Below, piece by piece: positions 26,500 to 38,600 of a stretch of DNA of 64,000 nt. The stretch comes from Meghimatium bilineatum (lineage: Eukaryota; Mollusca; Gastropoda; Stylommatophora; Philomycidae), in contig CM067298.1 in assembly GCA_034231615.1 (NCBI GenBank), forward strand, positions 36,710,127 through 36,774,126, given 5' to 3'. Every line of letters begins with the position of its first letter. The first letter of the stretch is position 1. Under the pieces are notes generated by a model, which saw nothing but the letters and a program-made list of their open reading frames with translations, had not been told where the DNA came from and ran no database searches. A program made the translations under genes and the position numbers.

Positions 26500-26780
26500 T
26501 ATTAGGAAAGAAGTAAACATGATCTCACGTCACGCCTGCATCGATAGACAGCTAACAAGATGGTTTAGTCACGTTATCAGAATCGAACCTGCGCAATCAG
26601 CTCTTAGTGCATACATCAGCAGAATACCGAACTAAAATGTACGAGGAAGACCAAGAACTAGATGGGCAGAAACACTCGAAGAAAGATTTAATAGTCACGG
26701 GCTTACCATGACCAACATAATTCAAATGACCAAAAACAAAATACTCTGAATAACCGACCTCTCCACAGCGCTTAACGGCA
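26500..26780 (+). mobile_element. LINE 3' coding fragment
   Basis: RQLTRWFSHVIRIEPAQ near 26550 and VRGRPRTRWAETLEERFNSH near 26635-26700, then LTMTNIIQMTKN. The GRPRTRW motif after a WFSHVIR box marks the end of an RTE-like LINE. No tail or duplications found. Confidence 0.55.
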
Positions 26781-27589
26781 TAAGTGGAAACGATCATAGA
26801 TTGATGAATAGTAAAATAAGAATAATTTACATTCCTCATGTTATTTTTTTTTTGTGTGCGTGTGCCCAAATCATTAGGTTCCTGTGTTATCAGATGAAAC
26901 GCGATAACATGTGGACAGTCAATTGTAACTGAACTTGAACCGGGGTTAAAGGTCACTCATCACTTGTAATTTACATAAATCTCCCGCGGTAACATAACAC
27001 ATTATACTCGTTTACACCCAATGGATCGCGGCTCCACATAGGGTCGCAACGAGTTTTCTTTTGGGTCGTTTGCTGAAACAGGAAACTAAAACAAAATACT
27101 TACTTTAAATAATCGTTCATTCGTTTTGCACCCGTGTATATCTCCTTGATAATCAATTTCATTAATTTTTTTCATCTTAGAAACAAAACTAGAATAATGT
27201 TGAATGTGGAGTATGACATACAGTTAGAATTAACGCAAACTCAACCGTGAAGCTTTAATATTGTTAACAAGATACAATTTCAATCATGGTATTAAACATG
27301 GCTTAAGTTGGCGAAATATAAATATTACGTTAAACTTGACATCGTATTTTCTACGTGTCTCTTTAAACTCTATTAGATGGCTAAACTTCAATATTAGTCA
27401 GGGTCGTGGATCACTTTCTTTGTATAGAATATGTTCTCGACTTAAATGAAGTGAGGAAACTATACATACGGAAAAGAATGCCTCTATTATTACTAATCAT
27501 GACTTATATGATCAACAACCTGCAAGGCAGCTGAATACATCAGTATAACATGTGATGCTATGACGATGAGTCATAGCTCTATTTGCCAT

Positions 27590-27675
27590 TACGGTCCGGC
27601 TCTGCGTCGGTCAGGTACAGATAACAACAGTGGTTTCTAAGGTACCTGGTTCAAATCCCGTCGCAGGTAATTATG
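27590..27675 (+). mobile_element. tRNA-like SINE head remnant
   Basis: GGCTCTGCGTCGGTCAGG, then CCTGGTTCAAATCCCGTCGC (B box GGTTCAAATCC). Not a foldable tRNA; no body recognised. Confidence 0.35.
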
Positions 27676-28301
27676 AATATGGACTGTTCAGAAAGTAATT
27701 GGAAACTACTAAACGTATGGTTGCTTGTAAACTGAATACAGCAAGAACATTTTCGTCCTGAATACCATATGCTACCAATATGTTTCCCCTTTACTTCATC
27801 AAAATAATTGATTATCAGCATTTGACTCATCAACACCGATACGTTATCTCTACATTCTTACAGAAAGTTTGAAAAACTAGTATACAACAAGTTCTTTGTC
27901 ATGAAAATGTAACAATACATAAAACATGGTCGCTAAGTGGAACGTATTATCACAGAGAACAGGTGTCACATTTCCCAGTATACTTCTTAGAGTGTATGTC
28001 TCTGACAATCCGCTAGATTGCTAGACACAGACTGTGAATATGCGTATGTACTTGTGTGTGATTACGAATGTCTCTAGTACTGGCAGTTTATCACGTGTGT
28101 GCTAACGCTGCTAAAATGTGCATCCAGATTTGTATGCTAAGTAAAATTGTTATCACAATCAGCAATCCTCTAGGAACTCGGTTGTTATTATTTAGATAGT
28201 GTCGACGTATGACGTTCTCGGATCTTTAATCAATTATAGGCAAGCCAACCCAATGTCGTATTCATCCACGCACATCTGCATATATGCATATTCATCTGTA
28301 C

Positions 28302-28313
28302 TGTATATATATA

Positions 28314-28348
<35 letters not shown>
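28302..28348 (+). repeat. TA microsatellite
   Basis: TA repeats with one or two A insertions. Confidence 0.9.
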
Positions 28349-28349
<1 letters not shown>

Positions 28350-28984
28350 CTGTTTTTTTCACATGATTCTATTTTAACCTACAATATACCTACTCAACCC
28401 AAATTCTATAAATTGTCCAACAAGTGAAACACTCCTACCCACCTGGCTCAGTCATTCAAAGAGATTGGCTATTCTTAAGAGAACGACGATGCCGTGCGCC
28501 ACTATTATGCTAATGACAAATGTCACGATTGAACTAACAAATAATCTCATATTATCTGTGAAATTCCTTGCAACAAATTATGTAACAAATAATAAATCCC
28601 TGTCAATACATCTAGACTCTGCCCAGCGCCATGGTTGGTTCCACACGTGAAGAAGACGACGTCATAACAGTTTACACAAAAAACACGTCTTTCAAATAAA
28701 GATTGACCAGCACCTAAGCAACTGGTTTCATTATTATTTATAAATCTTGTATAACCGAATGTTTCAGTTCTCTTGTTTAGATGAAATCCCAATCCCATAT
28801 ATTGCAAGTTGTAAACTTCAGAAGATAATGCTTACACTCTAAGTTAACTTGTTATACAACAATGCTAATTTTTTTTATATTTTCAACAAGTTTTTGAGTT
28901 ATTACTGAAATATTAATACAGACAACATGAATACGCTTTGGGAAAAATTGCGGACTGATATATTTGTATTCTAAAATTCATTCA

Positions 28985-29220
28985 TCATCAAGTGCCTTCT
29001 CCGCAACGATGATTGACTGCAACAGATCTCCAAAATTTCATGTCTCTTGTTTTGGTGGTGCACTCTGCTAGACTAACCTGTCCATCTTGTGATGTTACTC
29101 GCACACTTGTATCTCTACCTACCTCTTGCTTGCCTCACTTTGACTTTACCCTCATATATAGCCTTCAAATAGGTGTCATGTCTCTTAATGTGCCATATTA
29201 CCTTGTAATAAATGTAAACA
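28985..29220 (-). mobile_element. LINE-D, 3' end fragment
   Basis: Minus strand: GGCACATTAAGAGACATGAC..., GATACAAGTGTGCGAGTAAC, GATGGACAGGTTAGTC and a final CACTTGATGATGAATGAA tail. It corresponds base for base, with changes, to 46960-47160 and to the 3' end of the 9800 copy. Confidence 0.7.
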
Positions 29221-29364
29221 TATTTAAATTTGTAAACATTGCTTACAATGCGTATATGGATGCATAATGACTGTTCAGATATTACCTTGAATTGTTCTTC
29301 CATCATAGGTAATGATGACCATTTCTTGCATCACTTTATTAAAAGCAGGGGAATTAACGTGTCT

Positions 29365-30575
29365 GCTTCTGAGTTCGCTCTCTTATAACCACATAAAATA
29401 AATCGTGTGATTTCCGCCTGGGAGCGTGAACTGCGTTGTACTGCAAGTTCCACAGTTGAACTGTGATATTTACGCCTCGGTTGGTTCACTTTGTGACCGG
29501 GACTTCCGAGGCCCAGCACATCTGTATTCGTCATGCCATTAATTCGGGTAGTAGGCTTCGCTAGCCAGTGACAGCCTTCATATCTGTCGACGGTCGCGCG
29601 GGTGTATAATGACTTTAGACCGAGACGATTGTCGTTCACGTTCATCTCGCACGAGGTGTTCAACCGTCATTTAGCTTGCCTCGTGTAATTATTTTGTGCC
29701 TGTGCCGATCGGGACTGAACCTTTTCTCCTCCCCGAGCCCGGTTTCGGTGAAGAAAGAACTCGGCAGAAGAGTTGGATTCGGGCTGTATCGCCTTCTTAG
29801 CCAAGGTGTCCTTCACCAACATCGTTAACCCCTCGTGTAAGTCGGAGTCTCACCTTGCGTTAGGGGCAAGACGTGTTCTCGAGCTGAACGACCTCTTCCC
29901 ATATTGTACCTAGCCAGTCGGGTACTGAACCCTTTCTTTCTGCAAGCATGTTTCCCGTATAGGAAAACTCGACAGTAGAGTTGGGCTAGGGTTGCCTATG
30001 TTGTCCCGTTTGTGCCTGAGCCTATCGTGTACGAAACCCTTTCTCTCAGCGAGCATGTTACCATTATAGGAAGGCTCGAGAATAGGGGTGGACCAGGTCT
30101 TATTTTTTGCCGTGCGCCCACGATTGAGTATTAGTCTATGTCCGTAAGGAGCACATATAACTAGAAACGTGTCTCGAGCTAATAGAATGTTTAGTTCCGA
30201 TTTCCTTGGAACGTTTTCACTGTATGTTTGCAGTTGGCGCTGTACTGCCATTTCATTGTACTCAGTATCTTGTCTTCTAATCTCTCGTCATGCATCTGCC
30301 TTTTCATGCCTTTTTCATTGGCCGCCTCCCTCCCGCAATACTCGGACTGGACTGGCTAGCGTCACTGTGTGTCGACAGTGCTACTTCATGTGCTGGCGCT
30401 GGTGGTGTCGGAGATATTGTCTGTCTCTTATGCAGTCAAATCGCTCTGCTACATTCACGGACACGAGCCTAAAAGCATTAGCCAGAAATGCAGCAAGAGC
30501 CACTGTGTTTCTGTTTCCAGTTTGCACTACGAGTTGCTGCTTTTAGGATCTTGGTTATCTGCTAACCCTGGGTCA
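29365..30575 (-). mobile_element. retroposon-E, near-full-length copy
   Basis: Reading the minus strand from 30575: TTAGCAGATAACCAAGATCC, then the CACTGTCGACA block, the CCAGTCCAGTCCGA block, the tandem CCAACTCTA / GAGAAAGGGTT units, and at the low-coordinate end the GGAGCGAAC-type terminus near 29365. Order is as in 3585-4810. Substitutions and indels are many, so it is old. No clear coding capacity on either strand; the open frames here (up to 125 codons) do not correspond between copies. Confidence 0.7.
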
Positions 30576-30739
30576 ACACGAGAGCAATCACGAAAGTGTC
30601 TAATATTTCGTAAATGTCTGATAAACCTTATGGTGGTCATAAATGTCAGTAAGCAGTTGGGCATGTTATGATATCTTTTTATTGTGTTTCATATGCTCTT
30701 AACTTAAGTCTAGTCCCCGTTGATTAACTGCTGCATTTA

Positions 30740-31200
30740 ATATTTCTCACACAATTTTGCTTCTTGTGTTATTGCTGAGGACGATGTAGCTCTGCTTCGT
30801 GCAGTATATGTCAACGTTGTGTGATTTTTGCCACATATTTTTTATGAAAGCTTCAACGAGCCATTTCAACGATTACTTTGTCCACCTTGAGAGTACACGT
30901 CCATCTTCTTCTGATTTCAGATATTTTTTGTAGACAGTGATATGGCATACGTAATACTCGACCTGCTCAACGAATGTGTGCCTGCATCAGTAGTGTCTAA
31001 ATGTTAGGGAAACCAGCTTTTTCAATTACAGTGGTATCAGGAATCGTATCCTGACATTTCATGTTCTTACTCTTCTGAGACAAATTGTGTGGATGTGACT
31101 GAGCTTCCTCACGTGATTAACATATAAGATCCGTGTTTCAACAGAATACAGCAGCACTGGAGGTACCACTGATCTGTACATGTATATACTGCTGAGTGGA
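30740..31200 (-). mobile_element. LINE-F-like 3' coding fragment
   Basis: Minus strand corresponds to the stretch with CLRRI-like, WQDMIPDT-like (GYDS near 31050), IEKAGFPNI-like near 31020 and the AHIRWAGR-like segment near 30990. Frame is heavily broken; recognition rests on motif order, so the edges are approximate. Confidence 0.5.
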
Positions 31201-32229
31201 GAATTATAGAAACATCACTTTACATACAGACGTCGTATTGTTGCATGGATAAACAGAGAAATGTGGGAGTGTGTTTGGCGACTGCTTAAATATGACTCCA
31301 GTGACAAGTATACATTAGTACATTACAAAGAACATCATAATAACCAAATGCATGTATAATTATTTGGGGAATTACGCTGAAATAATTAGTTACAATCATT
31401 TCAAACGTAGACTGAGTCAGCGATAGTCGGTTATGTCTGATCATGTAAACATAACAACTTTATTTTGCGATGGAGGTCTGTATTATATATAATGTATATA
31501 TGTTAATCTACTTAAAACTCAATCTATAAATTGTGTACACAAGTGGTCAGTTTTCTCGAGGCTTCCTTTACAAGATGTAATTTAGTCTGTCAGAACTTAT
31601 GGCCATAGCAAACTGTTATCTATAATTATATCATGATATTGTACATATGACGAAATGTTCTGCTAAATTACCATGGAATTTTGTAAAGGCTGCCAAATGA
31701 AAACAAAAAGTTATTTCACAAAATTCACAGTTTCAGCGTTAGTTACACCAGCAATTATCAATTTGTTTCGTCCTATGACTCATTTAGGTCACATTGTCTC
31801 TCATGCCAATGTTCTCTCTGGAGCAAAGAAAAATGCATTAGACTTTACTTGCAAGTTATAAAGGTTTTTTAAACTATATTACAATAACTATTTTTGTGTT
31901 TATCGTATAAGTGAGCATCTCCTTCTTGTTAACATGGACGGGTCTATGGTGCCCCAAATATTCTCCGTGGACCCCTCCAATACTCCTTGGCTACTAGGAG
32001 AGTTATATCCCTCATTTTAATAACTAAACAATATTTAATTCTCAATTACAACATTAGACTTGAGATTTCTATGAATACATCAACAGCTTGGACCACTTTG
32101 TGAGAGATGGTTGTCCGTTCTTTCGTACTTCGTGGTCAATGTCGGTAAGATATTCATGATGTAGCAATCAATTCATTATATTTTGGATTAGTGATTTTGT
32201 AATGGCAGGGCAGAAGTATCACGGACAAT
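31201..32229. other. no gene recognised
   Basis: AT-rich sequence without assignable features. Confidence 0.5.
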
Positions 32230-33390
32230 ATTTTCAATATGAGGAACATCATAGAGAAGTGCAGGGAGTTTAATGTCGACATCATCACATAGTTTATTGA
32301 CTACACCACAGTATTCGATTGTGTACAGCATCAAAAACTGTGGAATATCATGAAAGACATTGGCTTCCCGCTACATCTAATCTGTCTCATAATAACATTA
32401 TATCAGGACCCGCAAGCAGCCGTGAGAGTAAATAGTGAAACATCTGATTGATTCAGCGTGGAAAAATGAGTTAGATAAGGATGTGTCCTAGCACTTTATC
32501 TCTTCCAAACTTATACGGAGAACATAATGAGGAATGTAAGAAACGACTAACAGAGAAATAACTTTGACCCACTGAACATCGAAGGTCACAAGTTACCAGA
32601 AGTAAGCTAAGCTGGTGATACATCATTATTGGCACACAGACAAGCAGTCGAGCACCTTATAAACTCCATTAAAGAATATAATGAAAAATAAAATATATTT
32701 CTGAATGCAAACAAGACCACAATTATGAAAAGCAATAACACCACTAACAAGTTCCCAATCAGTATCAACAACAGCAAATTAGAAAGTCACCAGTTGTAAG
32801 TACCTTGGTTCTCTTATCAATAGTAATTGTGATTTCTATGAAGAAGTCAGAAAGGGTTGGCTATCGCGCCAAAGAAGCTGATATAAATGAAAAACTGAAC
32901 GGAACAACTGAAAAACAACAAAACTAACATTCTTGAAAGCTTGCATATTCCCAGTGGTAAAATATAGGTGTCAATCCTGGACAATCACCAACAAAGTCAA
33001 ACATAAAATAGCAGCATTTGAAACAAAACGTTACCAAAATAATCTTCAGCATACGATGAACCAAAAAGATTACATATGTACCCATCCTAGGAGAAGTGAA
33101 TGTAAAAGAAAATTGACTAAACAACATGGTTCTATCCAGAAAACTACACTATTGTAGTAATATCAAACACAATGACGATCTATAGAAAACCATATTGGAG
33201 GTGATGATACCAGGGAGACGAACAAGTGGCAGATCAAGAAAACGATGGATGTAAAACATCAGACCAGAACATGACAGTAAAAGAAGCATGAAGACTGGCT
33301 CAATATAGACTGAAGTTTCGAAAGGATGTGATGACTGCAAAATACTGTTCAGGATATGCTTATCTGATGATGATGAATGACATTCTACGA
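32230..33390 (+). mobile_element. RTE/LINE-D-like LINE, 5'-truncated relic
   Basis: NIFNMRNIIEKCREFNVD near 32240, YFIDYTTVFDCVQHQKLW near 32290, VRXGCVLALYLFQTYTENIMRN near 32470, AGDTSLLAHRQAVEHL near 32610 (active site decayed from YADD to AGDT), then a C-terminus and GCTTATCTGATGATGATGAA tail. The catalytic box is lost and there are several stops. Confidence 0.7.
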
Positions 33391-34600
33391 AATATAAATA
33401 TGTTTCAATTACGATTGCTTTCTGAACAGTTCGGCTGCAGAGTTGCCTACGGCTGGGATTGAGATGTGTGTCTTAACCGCCTTAGGATCGCTCTGCACTA
33501 TTGTTTCACAAAGCAGAACTCTTACACATAATGTTGTATAACTATATGTAACTTATGAATGTGTTCCCCTAACGCAACGAAGATGAGCATGACAGTGAAA
33601 TAGATCAATCTACGTTTCATTATTTGTGAGTTTTCAGATTTCTGATTAATCTAATCCGTGTTCAGAAAGATCTGTTAGAGTATAAGCAGGAATGTAGTAG
33701 GTGTTGAGATGAGGAAAACAGCCTAGTCTCTCCTTTAGTTTCGGTTTGGTGCCGGTAATTATTTTCGGAAAATTTTCAAATATGTACCTCGTATTCTTGA
33801 CTCAGCTGGAATTTCGTAAGTTCATAGAACAGTCTCACAACTATTATTTAACAAAAAGTATGTAACATTTCTATGTAACATGTACACATTTTTTTTTAAA
33901 TAGAAAAATTGAATTAATTCTAAATGAAACCTAATACAAACTTGCTTGAATTGCCAACCCCTTCACGACAATCAAATTCCCCCCTTTCGGGCGTGGACCA
34001 AACGGGGGAAACACTCTCCTAGAATCTACTATGGTTGTTTTTTTTTCAACACGCTATTCTATATATTAATCATTTCCATTTTATATTGTATATATGTGTA
34101 TGTTGGTGTGATCGTGTACGAGCGAGCGCGGGCGGGGTATGGTTGCGTATGCGTGTAGTCGTGCGTGATTGTGGGCATGTGGGGGGGGGGGGGTTGTGCA
34201 TGCGTGTATGGATGAATTTTTGCGCCGTGTCTGATAAATTTCTGCCATGCTGATACATTATATTACACAATGCCAGAGCTGTCTGATTATCTACACAATA
34301 TTGGTAAAATATATTATAAACTAAACATTTTATTAAAGTTTAGATTTTTAATTGAGTTTTCCGTATTGACGTTGACTCACTTTAAATCAAATGAAACGTT
34401 TGGTTCATGTAATCTACACAGGTCATGTACGTGTCGAATACGTTCTACTTTTATCATGACAACAAAACTGCTAGATAGACATCTTTTTTAAACTAACTTA
34501 ATAAAAAAAATGTGTCAAATCATCATTTCATTACTGGACTATTATATTTTCTCATGTATATACACTATTGAATCTTTAAAAAAAATTGAACCAAATTTCC
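33391..34600. other. upstream of the ependymin-related gene; G-rich tract
   Basis: No gene. GT-rich 34090-34210 contains a run of about 14 G at 34179 following GTGTGG-type sequence, which could form a quadruplex. It lies about 420 bases before the TATA box. Confidence 0.5.
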
Positions 34601-34608
34601 TATTTAAG
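34601..34608 (+). promoter_or_regulatory. TATA-like box of the ependymin-related gene
   Basis: TATTTAAG lies about 70 bases before the ATG at 34676. A start site about 30 bases downstream would fall in the TGTCACACTCC stretch near 34630 and give a short leader. The paralogue at 63502 has TATATAAG at the equivalent distance (about 75 bases before its ATG). Confidence 0.5.
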
Positions 34609-34675
34609 GGAACGTTTCACCTGCTTAGTGTCACACTCCAAAGACATTTCAGAAGTACTTGAACCAAGCATCAAA

Positions 34676-34795
34676 ATGAACGCATTTATCGTCCTAGTGT
34701 CCGTCTTTATTGCCTCCGCATTTGGAGCAGATGACCCAACCAAAGTCTGCTCGCCTGCCACTTACCAGTCTGACATTTACTCAGCCACTGCTGAT
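34676..34795 (+). CDS. ependymin-related gene, exon 1 (signal peptide, first Cys)
   Basis: Forty codons from ATG to GAT followed by GTAAGT. It encodes the hydrophobic leader and the DPTKVCSP segment. The exon 1 at 63502 is clearly homologous and ends at the same codon with the same donor, which confirms the exon boundary. Confidence 0.8.
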
Positions 34796-35553
34796 GTAAG
34801 TTAATCAACATCAATATCATGTTCCGTGCCGTGTGGCTTATACAATCATTAATATCTACAATATTTTATATATATATATATATATATAGTCACGGGAACC
34901 ATCTCTATTGCTGATTTTCTGTCTAGACTTGTGAATCTTGAGGTTTAATTAATATGTGTGTGGTTTTGTTTATTTTGAACCTTACTAGTTTATTGAATAA
35001 TGTACCTTTTAGAACAATACGTAGTGGAAAAATTGTCATTTTTCTTTGTTTTATTGAATGTTGTTTTTTACATATTTGTATCTATATTTCGATTTTTTTA
35101 CAGTAGCCTTTTTATCTTATTTTACATTACCACTAATTCTCGAGATATCGTATGTGCATACATATCCCGCATATAAGTGTGCATTCGTCTATCACAAATA
35201 ATATATAAATGAATATTGCAATAAAAACTAGAGTAAGTAAAATTATTTGTATTGTTAACACACATCGTCGAACCTCATGTTAATATTCACACACAGTGCC
35301 CCCAGTTATGGGATTGTGCAAACATATGGCCTATGTCATTCTAAAGTTAACAAGCACATCTCATTGTCACAACAACGTAGATCTTCTCCAATGATCAGTA
35401 ATGTAGATAGATCAATAATATTACGTTAATTTGTTCATGTGATTGCCTTTCACTATAAACAAATATATATTTATTAGCAGTAAGAAAGAATTAAGTATAA
35501 TCAAGGTTTCCTTAATTCTCGTTTTATGTGTAGTGCTTACGATAATGTTAATT

Positions 35554-35602
<49 letters not shown>

Positions 35603-38600
35603 TGGATGTTTAATGAATTTTGCAATATGTTTTGTAAGGTGAGGTCCATAAATGTCCTTAACAGTTAGGAAAAGGGGATCTGATACAAGTTGATCAGTTG
35701 TTGACAAAGGGGACCTGACAAATGTTGAAAATAACAACGATCCTTACACAGCAATTAATTTTTTATTGTGAGCTTGTTTGTCAATAAAGATGTGAAACAC
35801 ATATGTTAGAATGTTCATACTTATTCTGCGAAAAATGTAATTGTGGGGGGGGGGGGGGTGGTATGTGGGAGTTTAAATTTGTTTGGACATAATTGTTAAC
35901 ATATTTTCAAGCTGGGGATTCTCATGAACTCTTGACACTTGAAGGTAGGGTTGCTCTTGACACTTGAAGGTATGGTTGCTCTTGACACTTGAAGGTATGG
36001 TTGCTCTTGACACTTGAAGGTATGGTTGCTCTTGACACTTGAAGGTATGGTTGCTCTTGACACTTGAAGGTAGGGTTGCTCTTGACACTTGAAGGTATGG
36101 TTGCTCTTGACACTTGAAGGTTTAGGGTTGTAAAATAATTTGAACATACTTCATATTATATAGGTATTCATGAATGACAGTAATGAATGATATTATCAAC
36201 TACAGAAGAAGAGGAAGAAGAACAACAATGTCTCGCGTTTATATCTAATAAACATATTAGGTTAGCTTTTCTTCATTTCCGTATTTTAGTGTCTGAATTT
36301 AAATGACTCGTAACTTTCATAATATATGTACTGTTTATATATATATATATATTCAGGTGAAATGTTTTCCAAAACGTATTCTTCTTCACTGGTGTTCTTT
36401 CTGAACTCTTCACGATTCCAACTGGGCGTGTTGGCCCGCTGTAGCTAAAAGCATGTTTAAATAATCTGTCAACAACTGTACCATATATTATGGATGTTTG
36501 TATGACGTTATGTCTCATGATCACGTCAATGCATCTCAGTTTTATTGTTATAGTCTTGCTGAAGAGCCAAAACGTATTCGATGTTTTACTCCATATCAGC
36601 GAAAAGCCATTAAAAGCCACTAAGCATATATATCCATTCTGCATGTAAGCCGCCAAAACCTCGAATTTTATAGTTACTTCAATTTCCATTACGACAGAGT
36701 ATGAAAACAGTATGAAAATATAGAAGATATGCCAGGAATAAAAGTGGGTGGATGCAATATAAATAACTTGAGATATGCTGATGACACAGTACTGATCGCA
36801 GGAAACGAACAGGAACTACAAGCCCTATTAGATAAAGTAGTGAAAGAAAGTGAAAACACAGGCCTCAGTTTAAACAAGAAGAAAACAGAAATAATGGTTG
36901 TATCGAAGAGACATACACCACCAAGATGCACCATAATAATTAATGACACAAATTTAGCCCAAGTTGAAAAAGTGAAATATCTTTGCACCCTGTGAACATC
37001 AGAAGGTAGATGCATAAGTGAGATATAGAGCCTAACAGCACAAGCCAAATCATCATTCCAAAAAATGAGAACCATTTTGTGCAATGAAGCATATCAATGC
37101 AGATCCGAATTCGAGTGATGAGATGGTATATCGAACCAATTCATTTTTATTGATGTGAAGCATGGACTGTAAACATAAAAATTCAAATTGAAATAGAGGC
37201 TACAGAAATGTCGTTTCTTGGAAGAATGATGAAAATACCATGGGCAGCCAAGACAACTAATGCAGATGTTCTCATTGATGCTGGCGTAAAACGATCAATC
37301 ATATCAAAAATTAGAGGCAGACAGTCAAGGTTTCTAGGGCATGTGCTGAGAAGAACACAGATAGAACACTTAATAACCACTGGAAAGATCAAGGGGAGAA
37401 GAGATAGGGGACGACAACGAGAAAAGTTACTAGATGGACTTGTCTTGTGGCATGGTAGAAGCTCACCAACCGAGCTTATTGATAATACAAGAGAAAGAGA
37501 GTCGTGTCGGCATGGCACTTGATTGATTGATGAAAACACCCAGGTTATAAAGAGTTCATTATCATATCACTTCTTGATTCCTTTGTATCAATGACCATGA
37601 CATTATTTTATTTTCAATATATCACATGGTATGTATATCGTATTTTCGTTGATTAAGGACAATAATATAAATAACAGTAGACCCATTACATTATTCTACT
37701 TACTAGCACAAGTAAATCTATAATGTCTAAATTTGAAATGTATTTCAGGACGTAGGTGTATTTGCTGTCGACTTCACCAAAAAAGTTTTCGGTGTTCATT
37801 ACCAAAAATCTGGTCACATTATTTACAACCTGACCGATGTAAGTGTCAATCTTCACTATTTATATATTGCTATACGTAATAATATTTGCAACATTATTTT
37901 GAACGGCATACTTCTCAACTCGTGGTCAATGATTATGTTTCTATTGTGTTTTGTGAGTGGCATCCTGATTATCTGTGCGTCTTTTGGCTGGATGTCTCCG
38001 TCTTCAGCACTCTGCTTACTTGGGCAGGACTATGGTCCTGCTCGAGTGGGACTGCCCGACCAGTCTTAGTTTCCAGACCCTGATGGCTGAACTAAGCCCC
38101 ATCACCTCTGCACGGTGCTGGTCTCGATGGGACACAAAAGAGACACAAAAGTACTAATTCAAGCAGAAAAGTTTCAGTGTATGCCAAGTCATCCAATGAA
38201 GGAAAGATTCCAAAGTCTAGCAATGGGGCGACTGAAAAGGAGCAGCTTTATCCACCAAGCTAAACGACTCCGTAGACAACTTACAGACCTACCTGAAGTT
38301 GACAGCCCCTTAACGTGTGTACCAGAACAAACCCCGTGGAGTGAAAGCCATGGAATGCCAATATACATTCAGACCCATGTGAAAGGAATACTACGCGAAG
38401 ACGAACAGAACAGTTTGCAGCGAATGACAGTCACCCTAAGTTTCCTGTATGAGGAATATCCACAATATATATGGGTCAGAGTGTACACAGATGGGTCAGC
38501 ACAGAATGCTGTGAGGAATGGAGGTGCAGGTGTATATATAGAATATCCAAACACGCCTAGAGATACAATCAGAACACCGACAGGAAAATTCTGCAATAAT

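Larger units (their letters stand above)
26790..28984. other. no gene recognised apart from a SINE-head remnant and TA array
   Basis: AT-rich. Small open frames (up to 86 codons) show no motif. The tRNA-like head at 27590 and the TA array at 28302 are the only features. Confidence 0.5.

Noticed and set aside
30169-30671. Open frames of 100-125 codons, + strand
   Set aside because: Antisense to retroposon-E and not conserved in its other copy at 3585-4810.
35873-36147. Repetitive open frames of 63-83 codons, minus strand
   Set aside because: They come from the 25-bp minisatellite read in three frames; no start context or match.
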